DNA of 18,359 bases from Actinomycetota bacterium (GTDB lineage Bacteria > Actinomycetota > Acidimicrobiia > Acidimicrobiales > Ilumatobacteraceae): assembly GCA_005787025.1 (NCBI GenBank), contig SYCH01000017.1, positions 1-18,359 of the forward strand, in the 5' to 3' direction. The position numbers and the translations under genes were made by a program. The notes beneath the pieces are model-generated. The model saw only the letters and a program-made list of their open reading frames with translations. It had not been told where the DNA came from and searched no databases. The number at the start of each line of letters is the position of its first letter. Positions within the stretch are counted from its first letter, which is position 1. Below are positions 5,884 through 13,472 of the stretch, piece by piece.

Positions 5884-6813
5884 GTGAGCATCGATCCGAA
5901 TCGATTCGAGACGAAGCGCGCCGCACCGCGCGGTTTCGAGCAGGCCTTCGTGCACGAGACGGCCGGCGTCACCGGCGAGCGGGTGGCGTTGTTGTGCGTG
6001 CACGGGTGGCCCGAGAGCAAGCGCATCTTCTGGAAGGTGATCGAACCGTTCGTCGCTGCCGGATTCGACGTGATCGTGCCCGACCTACGGGGCTTCGGCG
6101 ACAGCGCCTCGGCGCCCGACGGCAGGTACGACACCGTGTCGCACGCCCGCGATCTGTTCGCGTTGGTGCACGACCACTTGGGCTACGACAAGGTGGTCGT
6201 GCTGGGCGGTGACCTGGGTGGACCGGTCATCCAGGACATGGCCCTGCGCTATCCGGACTTCGTCGACCGCATGGTGCTGTTCAACTCGCCGTTGCCCTAC
6301 GACAAGGAACGCATGGCCGACATGCCGGGCACGCGCGCGCCGCGCGAGTCGGCCGACTACTTCATCCGTCAGGGCACCGATGCCGATCGTTTGATGCAGG
6401 AGCTTTCCACACCGGTCGCTCGCCGCGCCTACGTCTCGACGTTCTACACCAGTCGCTTCTGGGCCCATCCGGGCACGTTCTCGCCGGCCGACGTGGATTT
6501 CCACACCGAACCGTTCGCCGACGCCGACACGTTGCGTGACTCGTTCGGCGCCTACGAGAGCGCGTTCGACGCGTCCAAGCGACCCGAGCCCACGGTGATG
6601 GGCCGCAACGACGTCACCCCCACGTTGGTGATGCACGGACCGTCGGACCACGTGATCTATCCGGCGTTCGACCGTATGGCGGCGGTTATCTTCGGCCGGC
6701 ACGTGGGCCCGTTCTTGTTGCGCGATTGCGGACACTTCGTTCCGTGGGAGGCGCCGCACGCGTTGGTGTCGGGAACCGCGGCCTTCTGTTCGGATTTGTT
6801 GAACCGCGCCTGA
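5884..6813 (+). CDS. Alpha/beta hydrolase, epoxide hydrolase-like
   Basis: 309 residues from GTG 5884. An in-frame ATG at 5854 would add ten residues (MAKGYGYRGN) overlapping the divergent gene and its promoter, so the GTG directly behind TACCGT is preferred. Motifs in order: HGWPE (40-44), the HGxP oxyanion-hole loop of epoxide hydrolases and haloalkane dehalogenases; DLRGFGDS (67-74); nucleophile elbow GGDLGG (108-113) with Asp110; HGPSDHVI (251-258), with Asp255 as probable acid; and CGHFVPWEAP (282-291) with His284. An aspartate nucleophile places it with epoxide hydrolases and dehalogenases rather than serine esterases. The residue before the nucleophile is Gly where His is typical (GHDxGG). 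The substrate is unknown. It is cytoplasmic and convergent with the sortase gene, 9 bp away. Confidence 0.87.
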   Translation: MSIDPNRFETKRAAPRGFEQAFVHETAGVTGERVALLCVHGWPESKRIFWKVIEPFVAAGFDVIVPDLRGFGDSASAPDGRYDTVSHARDLFALVHDHLGYDKVVVLGGDLGGPVIQDMALRYPDFVDRMVLFNSPLPYDKERMADMPGTRAPRESADYFIRQGTDADRLMQELSTPVARRAYVSTFYTSRFWAHPGTFSPADVDFHTEPFADADTLRDSFGAYESAFDASKRPEPTVMGRNDVTPTLVMHGPSDHVIYPAFDRMAAVIFGRHVGPFLLRDCGHFVPWEAPHALVSGTAAFCSDLLNRA

Positions 6814-6822
6814 GCGAACGCG

Positions 6823-8094
6823 TCAGAGGTTCGGAGGCAGCAACCGGTTGACGTTCTGGAAGACGAAGTACAGAACGACGAGGAACGGCACGAAGCCAAC
6901 GGCGGCCCCGATGAGGCGATTGCGGAAACGCTTGGCCACCCGCCACGCGCCCCACACGACGAGGAGCTCGAGGGCGATCCAGACCAGCACGTGGGGCCAG
7001 GCGGCACCATCGGAGAACCAACCGTTCTCGAAGACGTCGGCCTCCACCTCGATGTCGGTGATGATGGGAACGGTGGTGGTGGGCGCCAACGTGGTGTCGG
7101 CGATGGTGGTGGAGGACGCCGGCGACACGGTGGATGTGGGCTCGGGAATCGTGGTGGTGACCAGGGTGGATGAATCCTTCGACGGATACACCGCCGCGGG
7201 CCGATCCACCGGCGTGCTGATGGAGGTGTCCAGCTCGGCCGACACGATCAGGCGTTGCCGGGCCGAGAACTCGGGGTGACACGTGGTGAGTGTCAGCACG
7301 GCGCGCGTGGGATCGGTGGTGGCCACCACCCACGAATCGGAGGGTCCGACGATCTGGGTTCCGGTGACCCGGTACACGAACTCGCGTCCGAACAAATCGG
7401 TGACCTCGATCACGTCACCCAGTTCGAGTTCGTCCAACTGTCGGAAGGGTTCGCCGTACGTGGTGCGGTGACCGGCGATGGCGGCGTTGCCCAGTTCGCC
7501 GGGGAACGGCGTGTCGGGATAGTGGCCCGGACCCTTTTTCAGGTCAGCGGTCTGCACTCCGGCCACCACGAACTTCTTCACGCCGATGGTGGGCAGTTCG
7601 ATGATGGCGACGGGGTCGCCTTCGACGATGGCGATCGGCTCGCGCGTATCGGTGGGCCCGGGTTCGGCGGTGGTGGGAGCGACACTGGTGGTCGAGACGT
7701 CCGGAATCGTGGTGTCGGGGCTCGGTTCCGCGGACGAGTCCACACTGGCGACGAGTTCGGCGAATGTGTCCTCGAGCCGGTTCTGCGATTGCGCTTCCTC
7801 GATGCCGGTGCCCCACAACTGGTAGCCGACGAACAGGAACATCAGCAGACCGAGGATGATGAGGCCGCTTCCGAGACGACCGAGGAACCAGTACCAATCG
7901 CGTGGCTGTTTGGGTCGATCCCAGTAGGGAATCTTCACGTGTGGCTCCGTGGAGGCGTCGACGGGATGGATCGCCGCATCCAGAAGTGGTTCGATCGGAC
8001 CGGTCGGTTCCACGCGGGGAATGGGCTTGGAGATGCCGAACGGGTCGTAGTCCTCGGGCGGCTCGAGGTTCGTCCCGAAATCGTCGTCAGCCAC
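6823..8094 (-). CDS. Class E-like sortase with extra C-terminal membrane helices
   Basis: 423 residues from GTG 8094, chosen because TAGCGT lies 7 nt upstream; a longer frame starts at 8139 but would include the promoter. Residues 1-71 are acidic and proline-rich, presumably cytoplasmic. A helix at 72-94 is followed by a Ser/Thr/Pro-rich stalk (~112-150), the sortase domain (~157-288), a second Thr-rich linker (~300-345) and two membrane helices (366-384 and 393-413). The catalytic set is His209 (AGHRTTYGEPF), Cys272 (TLTTCHPEF) and Arg281 (RQRLIV). TLTTCHP is typical of actinobacterial class E sortases, which join cell-surface proteins to peptidoglycan through LAXTG-like signals. No substrate protein or sorting signal is seen in the window. 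It diverges from the ccm operon. Confidence 0.9.
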   Translation of the reverse strand: MADDDFGTNLEPPEDYDPFGISKPIPRVEPTGPIEPLLDAAIHPVDASTEPHVKIPYWDRPKQPRDWYWFLGRLGSGLIILGLLMFLFVGYQLWGTGIEEAQSQNRLEDTFAELVASVDSSAEPSPDTTIPDVSTTSVAPTTAEPGPTDTREPIAIVEGDPVAIIELPTIGVKKFVVAGVQTADLKKGPGHYPDTPFPGELGNAAIAGHRTTYGEPFRQLDELELGDVIEVTDLFGREFVYRVTGTQIVGPSDSWVVATTDPTRAVLTLTTCHPEFSARQRLIVSAELDTSISTPVDRPAAVYPSKDSSTLVTTTIPEPTSTVSPASSTTIADTTLAPTTTVPIITDIEVEADVFENGWFSDGAAWPHVLVWIALELLVVWGAWRVAKRFRNRLIGAAVGFVPFLVVLYFVFQNVNRLLPPNL

Positions 8095-8156
8095 GCACCG
8101 GACGCTATCGGCGACCCCCTCGCCGTGACCGGCGGGCAAGGTAGCGTCGAGGGGGC
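8095..8156. promoter_or_regulatory. Divergent promoter region, sortase / ccm operon
   Basis: An identical hexamer TAGCGT occurs on each strand: minus at 8107-8102 (7 nt before the sortase GTG) and plus at 8142-8147 (9 nt before the ccmA ATG). With flanks they make an inverted repeat, GACGCTA (8101-8107) and TAGCGTC (8142-8148). Between them lies a perfect inverted repeat CGGCGA-N5-TCGCCG (8109-8125), a candidate operator. GAGGGGG just before ccmA could be a weak ribosome site, so ccmA may be leaderless or have a very short leader. Confidence 0.55.
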
Positions 8157-8816
8157 ATGGCGCTCGATCTTCCCGTGGAACTGAGCGACGCCGTCGCGGT
8201 GCTCGGAGCGTTTCCGGTGTTGGCCGGGGCCAACCTCACGGTGCAACGAGGTGAAATCGTTCTGCTGCGCGGACCGAATGGCGCCGGCAAGACGACGTTG
8301 CTGCGTTTGTGTGCCGGTCTGATCGAACTCGAACGTGGTCGAGGCCGGGTGCTCGGACACGACCTGTCGACCGATCGTTGGTCGGTGCGTCATCGCGTCG
8401 GATTGCTGGGTCACGCCAACGGGCTGTACCCCGACCTCACGGTGACGGAAAACGTGGCGTTCTGGGGTCGCACGGTCGGGGCATCCGATGCCGAGATCGC
8501 CGCCGCGTTGAAGCGCATGGCTCTCGACGGTCGTCTCGCCGATGTCCAGGTCTCCCGTCTGTCGGCGGGACAGCGACGACGAACGGCTCTGGCGGCCTTG
8601 GTGGCTCGTCGCGCCGAGTTGTGGCTTCTCGACGAACCACACGCCGGGCTCGATGCCTCTGGGCGCGACGAGTTGGACGAGGTTCTTCGTCAGGCGGCAC
8701 GGGCGGGCGCGACCATCATGGTGGCCAGTCACGAGCTGGAACGCGCGGGCACGTTGGCGACGCGACAAGTGGAAGTGGTGGCCGGTCAAGTGCGAGATCT
8801 CGGAGCGACCTCATGA
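8157..8816 (+). CDS. ccmA: Heme exporter ATP-binding protein CcmA
   Basis: 219 residues, the usual length for CcmA (~200-220). All ABC ATPase elements are visible: Walker A GPNGAGKTT (39-47), signature LSAGQ (135-139), Walker B LWLLDEP (155-161) and the switch His in SHE near the C-terminus. The segment GHANGLYPDLTVTENVAFW between Walker A and the signature is characteristic of CcmA. With CcmB, CcmC and CcmD it forms the complex that uses ATP to release holo-CcmE carrying heme. It is a cytoplasmic subunit and the first gene of a nine-gene ccm operon; its TGA overlaps the ccmB ATG as ATGA. Confidence 0.94.
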   Translation: MALDLPVELSDAVAVLGAFPVLAGANLTVQRGEIVLLRGPNGAGKTTLLRLCAGLIELERGRGRVLGHDLSTDRWSVRHRVGLLGHANGLYPDLTVTENVAFWGRTVGASDAEIAAALKRMALDGRLADVQVSRLSAGQRRRTALAALVARRAELWLLDEPHAGLDASGRDELDEVLRQAARAGATIMVASHELERAGTLATRQVEVVAGQVRDLGATS

Positions 8817-9520
8817 GCGAGACGCGTCGCGCTTTCGCGTCGGTGCGAGCCACGGCTCGATTGATCGCGATCAAGGACCTGCGCATCGAACGGCGGGGTC
8901 GGGTGCTCACGAATCAAGTGCTTCCCTTCGCCCTCATCGTGATGGTGATGTTCGCCTTCGCCCTCGACAGCGACGCCGTGTTGGAGCGGGTGGCACCGGG
9001 TCTGGTGTGGCTGGCCACCTTGTTCAGCACCCTGTTCGTGATCGCCCGCTCGTTCGCGGTGGAGAGCGCCGACGGTGCTCTCGACCAACTGCGCACCTCG
9101 GGTGCGCCGAGTGCGGGCATCTTCCTCGGTAAGGCACTGGCTCTGATGGCGCAGTTGCTGGTGCTGGTGGTGGTGCTGGTGGCGGCGGCGGTCGTTCTGT
9201 ACCGGGCCGACATCTCGGGGCAAGGGGGAGTGCTGTTGGTCACCACGGCGTTGGCCGCTACCGGCGGATTGGCGGCGGTGGGTACCCTGTACGGAGGTCT
9301 CTCCGCTGGGGCCAAGGGTCGCGAAACGTTGCTTCCGCTGCTCGTTCTTCCGGTGGTGGCACCCGTGCTGATCGGGGCGACCCGGGCCACCGAATCGGCC
9401 TTCGGCACGAATGGAATCGCCGTCAGTGAAGGCTGGCCCTGGCTGGGTTTACTGGTGGTGTTCGCCGTGTTGTTCAGTGTGACGGGTGCGATCGCGTTCG
9501 GCTCACTGCTCGACGAATGA
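8813..9520 (+). CDS. ccmB: Heme exporter membrane subunit CcmB
   Basis: 235 residues from the ATG overlapping the ccmA stop (ATGA). The frame is open much further upstream, inside ccmA, but that part is a shadow. Hydrophobic helices lie near 35-52, 62-80, 105-130, 138-165, 172-190 and 208-232, the expected six. Family landmarks are KDLRIERR (21-28), PGLVWLATLFS (62-72), FAVESADGALDQL (81-93, a conserved cytoplasmic loop) and GRETLLPLLVLPVVAPVLI (169-187). It is the membrane partner of the CcmA ATPase in holo-CcmE release. A 57-bp gap with a small hairpin separates it from ccmC. Confidence 0.93.
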   Translation: MSETRRAFASVRATARLIAIKDLRIERRGRVLTNQVLPFALIVMVMFAFALDSDAVLERVAPGLVWLATLFSTLFVIARSFAVESADGALDQLRTSGAPSAGIFLGKALALMAQLLVLVVVLVAAAVVLYRADISGQGGVLLVTTALAATGGLAAVGTLYGGLSAGAKGRETLLPLLVLPVVAPVLIGATRATESAFGTNGIAVSEGWPWLGLLVVFAVLFSVTGAIAFGSLLDE

Positions 9521-9537
9521 CGGGACGAAAATGACGT

Positions 9538-9553
9538 GACACCTGTGGGTGTC
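9538..9553 (+). other. Small hairpin in the ccmB-ccmC gap
   Basis: GACACC-TGTG-GGTGTC is a perfect 6-bp stem with a 4-nt loop between the ccmB stop and the ccmC ribosome site. There is no U-tract, so it is not an obvious terminator. It could tune relative expression or be chance. Confidence 0.3.
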
Positions 9554-9577
9554 GTTCGCGACAAGCGAGGAGGAAAG

Positions 9578-10321
9578 ATGACGACGACATCCGAACGCAA
9601 TGTCACCGGCACTTCTTTCACCCGTGGGCTCGGGATCGTCACCCTGCTCGGAATCGTCTTGCTCGTCATTCTGGGCCTCTTCGTCTCACCGGCCGACGTG
9701 AACCAGGGTGAGTCGGTCCGCATCATGTACGCCCACGTGCCCGGGGCCTGGTTGGCCTATCTCGCGTTCATCGTCACGGGTGTGTCGTCGGCCGCCTATC
9801 TCTGGAAGCGCACACGCTCGCTCACCTGGGACCGCTTCGCCGGTGCTTCGGCTGAGGTCGGCGTGCTCTTCATGGGAATCTCGTTGGTGACGGGCAGTCT
9901 GTGGGGTCGCATCACCTGGGGAACGTATTGGACGTGGGACGCCCGCCTCACCACCACGGCGTTCCTGTTCGTCACTTATGTGGGGTATCTCGCGGTGCGC
10001 GGACTGGGCGGCTCGCATCATCAACGCGCCCGCCGCAGCGCGGTGCTGGCACTCCTGGCCGTGCTCGAGATCCCCCTGGTGCACTTCTCGGTCCGACTCT
10101 GGAACACGCTCCATCAAGAGGCCAGCGTCGCTGGTCGGGGCACCGATGTCACCATGGACGGGCTGATGTTGTTCAGCCTCTTCTTGGGTGTCGTTGTCTT
10201 CACCCTCATGTACGTGTGGTTGGTTCTGCACCGTCAACGCGCGTTGGCCCTGCAGGACATGGTCGAGGACACCGGACTCGACGCCGCACTGGCGGCCCGA
10301 CGAGCCGAGGCGGCGGTCTGA
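9578..10321 (+). CDS. ccmC: Heme handling protein CcmC
   Basis: 247 residues from ATG 9578, selected because GAGGAGG (a strong Shine-Dalgarno) lies 5 nt upstream; an in-frame GTG at 9536 is less likely. Six membrane helices are expected. The heme-binding WWD motif WGTYWTWDARLT is at 114-125, with flanking heme-ligand histidines His53 (YAHVPGAW) and His169 (PLVHFSVRLWNTLHQ), as in Escherichia coli CcmC. It loads heme onto CcmE at the outer face of the membrane. Its TGA overlaps the ccmD ATG by one base. Confidence 0.96.
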   Translation: MTTTSERNVTGTSFTRGLGIVTLLGIVLLVILGLFVSPADVNQGESVRIMYAHVPGAWLAYLAFIVTGVSSAAYLWKRTRSLTWDRFAGASAEVGVLFMGISLVTGSLWGRITWGTYWTWDARLTTTAFLFVTYVGYLAVRGLGGSHHQRARRSAVLALLAVLEIPLVHFSVRLWNTLHQEASVAGRGTDVTMDGLMLFSLFLGVVVFTLMYVWLVLHRQRALALQDMVEDTGLDAALAARRAEAAV

Positions 10322-10455
10322 TGGACGATCTCGGCTTCATCCTCGGCAGCTACCTCGTGACGTTCGGCTCGATCTCCTTGTACGTGGCTTCGGTGGTGCG
10401 ACGCTCCCGACGTGCCGGGCGCGAGGTTCCGCGTGAGCAAAGGCCGTGGACGTGA
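10321..10455 (+). CDS. ccmD: Small membrane protein CcmD
   Basis: 44 residues; it begins at the ATG sharing its A with the ccmC stop (TGATG). One membrane helix (about residues 5-26, FILGSYLVTFGSISLYVASVV) is followed directly by a basic tail (RRSRRAGR). This matches CcmD, a small tail-positive subunit that stabilises the CcmABC-CcmE complex and helps release holo-CcmE. Sequence conservation in this family is low, so the call rests on size, topology and exact position between ccmC and ccmE. The 3' end overlaps the ccmE GTG by 10 bp. Confidence 0.85.
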   Translation: MDDLGFILGSYLVTFGSISLYVASVVRRSRRAGREVPREQRPWT

Positions 10456-10973
10456 CCGAAGATCCGCAGCGAATCGGTTCCTCGGACGACGCCGAATCCG
10501 GCATCGATCTGAGTCCCCGTTCCACTCCCGCCGTTCCGTCGCGCAAGCGCCGACCGTGGGGTGCCATCGCGGTTTTGTTGGTGGTCGTGGGTGCCGGTTT
10601 CGTGGTGATCACCAAGTTCCTCACCTCGGCGGTCGACTACTACTGCAACGTGGACGAGATCGGTCAGAAAGACGGTTGCGACGCCGGCCGTCGCCTGCGC
10701 GTGCAGGGCGTGGTCGACGCGGGATCGGTGGCCGATGACGGCACCGTCACGGTGTTCGACGTGTCGTTCAACGGCGAGACCATTCCCGTTCGTTACGACG
10801 GCGATCCGGGCGGCATCTTCAAGGAGTGCATCCCGGTCGTGGTGCACGGCGTGTTGAAGGACGGAACTTTCCTGGGTGATCGCATCGAGGTGAGGCATTC
10901 CAACGAGTACGAAGCGGAGAACCCCGATCGGGTGGACGAGCCGGAGGACGCCGAGTGCTCGCAGTCAGCCTGA
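10446..10973 (+). CDS. ccmE: Periplasmic-side heme chaperone CcmE
   Basis: 175 residues from GTG 10446. A cytoplasmic N-terminus rich in Ser/Asp is followed by RKRRP and a single helix (~39-57), then a beta-barrel domain on the outer side. The heme-attachment motif is His151-x-x-x-Tyr155 (RHSNEYE), the classical HxxxY form in which heme is bound covalently to the His, rather than the CxxxY variant known in some lineages. The core LRVQGVVDAGSV (84-95) and the V-x-Y-x-G strand (115-119) match the family. Four cysteines (67, 78, 128, 171) are unusual, and KECIPVVVHG replaces the common EGQ-G-V-A-x-G. It passes heme to CcmF. Its end overlaps ccmF by 19 bp. Confidence 0.92.
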   Translation: MDVTEDPQRIGSSDDAESGIDLSPRSTPAVPSRKRRPWGAIAVLLVVVGAGFVVITKFLTSAVDYYCNVDEIGQKDGCDAGRRLRVQGVVDAGSVADDGTVTVFDVSFNGETIPVRYDGDPGGIFKECIPVVVHGVLKDGTFLGDRIEVRHSNEYEAENPDRVDEPEDAECSQSA

Positions 10974-12919
10974 ACGCCGCCGTCGGACGCGGGGCGATCC
11001 TTCTCGGTGTTCTCACCTGCATCGCCGGAATCGCGATCACGATCACCGGTGTGCGTCGCCACGATCTCAAGGCGTTGAAGTCGTCGATCCGTTACGCCTA
11101 CGTGGTGTTCTTCGCCGCCCTCGTGGCGTTCCTCGTGATGGAACGCGCGTTGATCACCCGTGACTTCTCGTTGTTGTACGTGCAAGAACATGGGTCGCGC
11201 GACACGCCGTTCCTGTACAACGTCACCACCTTGTGGAGCGCTCTCGAAGGCTCGATCTTGTTGTGGATACTGGTGCTCGCGGGTTTCATCGCCGCCGTGG
11301 CCCGCAAGTTCCGTGAGCGCGTGGGCGACGAACTGCTGGCCTGGGCCATGGTGTTCATGTTCGCGGTGGGCCTGTTCTTCTTCCTGCTGGCGTTCGGGCC
11401 GGCCAATCCTTTCGTCACCGGCCCGGTTGGCGTCACCGACGGCCCCGGACCCAACCCGTTGCTGCAGAACCACATCCTCGTGTTGTTCCATCCGCCGATC
11501 CTCTACATCGGCTACGTCGGCTTCACCGTGCCGTTCGCGTTCGCCATGGCGGCGTTGGTGACGGGCCGCGTGGGCGAGGGATGGTTGCTCGAGACTCGGC
11601 GTTGGACCTTGTACTCGTGGGGATTTCTCACCATCGGAATCATCCTGGGCAGCTGGTGGAGCTACGAGGTGCTCGGTTGGGGTGGCGTCTGGGTGTGGGA
11701 CCCGGTGGAGAACGCCAGTTTCCTTCCGTGGCTCACCGGCACCGCGTATCTGCATTCGGTCTTGGTGCAGGAACGCCGCGGCATGTTGAGGGTCTGGAAC
11801 CTGTCGTTGGTGGTGGCCACGTTCAGCCTCACGATCCTGGGCACGTTCCTCACGCGTTCCGGCGTGATCAACAGCGTGCACGCGTTCAGCGAGGGCAGTG
11901 TGGGCCCGTGGCTGCTGGCTTTCTTCGCCATCGTGGTTCTGTCGTCGGTGATCCTCATCGGTTGGCGTGGTGAACGACTCCGTTCGCCGGGATCCATCGA
12001 CTCCCCGTTCAGTCGCGAGGGGGCGTTCCTGGCCAACAACGTCGTCTTCAGCATCTTCGCGTTCGTCGTGCTGTTGGGCACCGTCTTCCCGCTCGTCGTC
12101 GAGGTGCTCGATGATCGACGGTTGGTGGTGGGCTCACCGTTCTTCGACCGCATGACCAAACCGATCGGCCTGACCCTGCTGTTCCTGATGGCCGTGGCCC
12201 CGGTGCTGCCATGGCGCAAGGCCAGTCAGGAAGTGTTGCGCGATCGACTGTTCTGGCCGGCGGTCTGTGGTGTCGGTGCTCTGGCCTTCGCCGTCGCCAC
12301 GGGATCGGGCGGCTGGGCTCCTTTGTCGGCGTTCGCACTGGGTGGATTCGCCGCCGGTGCCGCGTTGCGTCAGGTGACGTTGGCGACCCGTCGTCAGGGT
12401 TGGCGGGGCTTCGTGGGCCGGGCCAACGGTGGCATGATCGTTCACCTCGGCGTGATCGTCATCGCGGTGGCCTTGGCCGCCAGTGGTGCGTACACGCGGT
12501 CACAGGAGTTCGTGCTGGAAGTGGGCGAGCGCGTGGAGTTCGCCGGCCATTCCTTCGAGTTCGAGGGACTGTCATTGGAAGCCGACGAGGTGAAGACCAG
12601 CGTGGTGGCCGCGGTTCGTATCGACGACGGTCCCGTGTACGAACCCCGACGCAGCAAGTACGTCAAGCAGGGAATGGACATCGGAACACCGAGCGTGAAG
12701 ACCGGTGCCCGCCACGACATCTACCTCACCCTCGAGGGAACGGTGCGTCCCGACGACACCACCGCGCGCATCAAGGTGCTCATCAAGCCGTTGATCCTGT
12801 GGCTGTGGATAGGTGGAGGTCTGATGGCGTTGGGCACCGTTCTGTCGGCGTTCCCGGGATCGCGGCGTCGCCCGACCGCACCGGTGTCCGACGGACTCGC
12901 CGAGGTGACCCGTGTCTGA
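10955..12919 (+). CDS. ccmF: Cytochrome c heme lyase subunit CcmF
   Basis: 654 residues from GTG 10955, with GGAGG 8 nt upstream; typical length (~640-660). It is a polytopic membrane protein. The WWD heme-handling motif is WGGVWVWDPVENASFLPWL (242-260). All four functionally important histidines known from E. coli CcmF have counterparts: His173 (LLQNHILV), His267 (AYLHSV), His309 (NSVHAF) and His497 (GGMIVHLGV). A soluble outer domain follows (about 515-610), then a final helix. CcmF takes heme from CcmE and, with CcmH and CcmI, ligates it to CXXCH motifs of apocytochromes c. It overlaps ccmE by 19 bp and ccmG by 8 bp. Confidence 0.97.
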   Translation: MLAVSLNAAVGRGAILLGVLTCIAGIAITITGVRRHDLKALKSSIRYAYVVFFAALVAFLVMERALITRDFSLLYVQEHGSRDTPFLYNVTTLWSALEGSILLWILVLAGFIAAVARKFRERVGDELLAWAMVFMFAVGLFFFLLAFGPANPFVTGPVGVTDGPGPNPLLQNHILVLFHPPILYIGYVGFTVPFAFAMAALVTGRVGEGWLLETRRWTLYSWGFLTIGIILGSWWSYEVLGWGGVWVWDPVENASFLPWLTGTAYLHSVLVQERRGMLRVWNLSLVVATFSLTILGTFLTRSGVINSVHAFSEGSVGPWLLAFFAIVVLSSVILIGWRGERLRSPGSIDSPFSREGAFLANNVVFSIFAFVVLLGTVFPLVVEVLDDRRLVVGSPFFDRMTKPIGLTLLFLMAVAPVLPWRKASQEVLRDRLFWPAVCGVGALAFAVATGSGGWAPLSAFALGGFAAGAALRQVTLATRRQGWRGFVGRANGGMIVHLGVIVIAVALAASGAYTRSQEFVLEVGERVEFAGHSFEFEGLSLEADEVKTSVVAAVRIDDGPVYEPRRSKYVKQGMDIGTPSVKTGARHDIYLTLEGTVRPDDTTARIKVLIKPLILWLWIGGGLMALGTVLSAFPGSRRRPTAPVSDGLAEVTRV

Positions 12920-13472
12920 GCGTCGATCGTCCGTGGCGCGCACGGTGGCGGTGGGCGCCATCGCGGTGGCTGTCTTCTTCGTCGCCTTGTTGGTGGTGGC
13001 CTTCAACAAGGACGTCACCACCACCGACACCCCGCTCCTGATGAAACCGGCTCCCGAGGTGTCGAGCACCACCTACGACGGTGAAACATTCGATCTGTCG
13101 CGTCGTCGCGGTTCATGGGTGGTGCTGAACTTCTTCAATTCCACGTGCGTGCCGTGCAAGCGCGAGCATCCCGAATTGGTGAAATTCCACGAGACGCAGT
13201 TGGCTCTCGGGGGCACGGGCGCCGAGCTGTACACCATCGTGAACGACGACGACGAGGACGCGGTGCGGGCGTTCTTCGAACAGCAGGGTGGTGGTTGGCC
13301 GATCGTGCGCGACGACGATGCCAGCATCTCGGTGGACTTCGGCGTGGCCAAGGTGCCCGAGACCTGGTTGATCAGTCCCACGGGAGTGGTGGCGCAGCGC
13401 TTCACCGGACAGGTGACGGCCGAATTGTTGGGCGAGGCGATCGCCTCGATGTCGGCGGAGCCCGCGCGATGA
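12912..13472 (+). CDS. ccmG: Membrane-anchored thioredoxin-like protein CcmG (DsbE)
   Basis: 186 residues from GTG 12912, overlapping the end of ccmF. A single N-terminal helix (~10-31) anchors a thioredoxin fold outside the membrane. The active site is STCVPCK (77-83) with Cys79 and Cys82, preceded by WVVLNFFNS. The cis-Pro loop is KVPETWLISPTG (147-158), matching the x-PET-[FW]-LI pattern specific to CcmG. It reduces the disulfide in CcmH or apocytochrome c before heme attachment and in turn needs electrons from a CcdA/DsbD-type transporter, which is not in this window. Confidence 0.93.
   Translation: MSERRSSVARTVAVGAIAVAVFFVALLVVAFNKDVTTTDTPLLMKPAPEVSSTTYDGETFDLSRRRGSWVVLNFFNSTCVPCKREHPELVKFHETQLALGGTGAELYTIVNDDDEDAVRAFFEQQGGGWPIVRDDDASISVDFGVAKVPETWLISPTGVVAQRFTGQVTAELLGEAIASMSAEPAR

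Noticed and set aside
8095..8139. Longer sortase start at 8139
   Set aside because: The extra 15 residues would cover the TAGCGT promoter and palindrome; GTG 8094 lies at the leaderless distance seen at other genes here.
8309..8812. Extended N-terminus of ccmB inside ccmA
   Set aside because: The frame is open, but CcmB homology begins at ATG 8813, which overlaps the ccmA stop in the usual ATGA coupling.
10793..11881. Minus-strand open frame of 362 codons
   Set aside because: It is antisense to ccmE and ccmF; composition (many Gln, His, Glu, Arg) is typical of the reverse of hydrophobic codons in a GC-rich genome.
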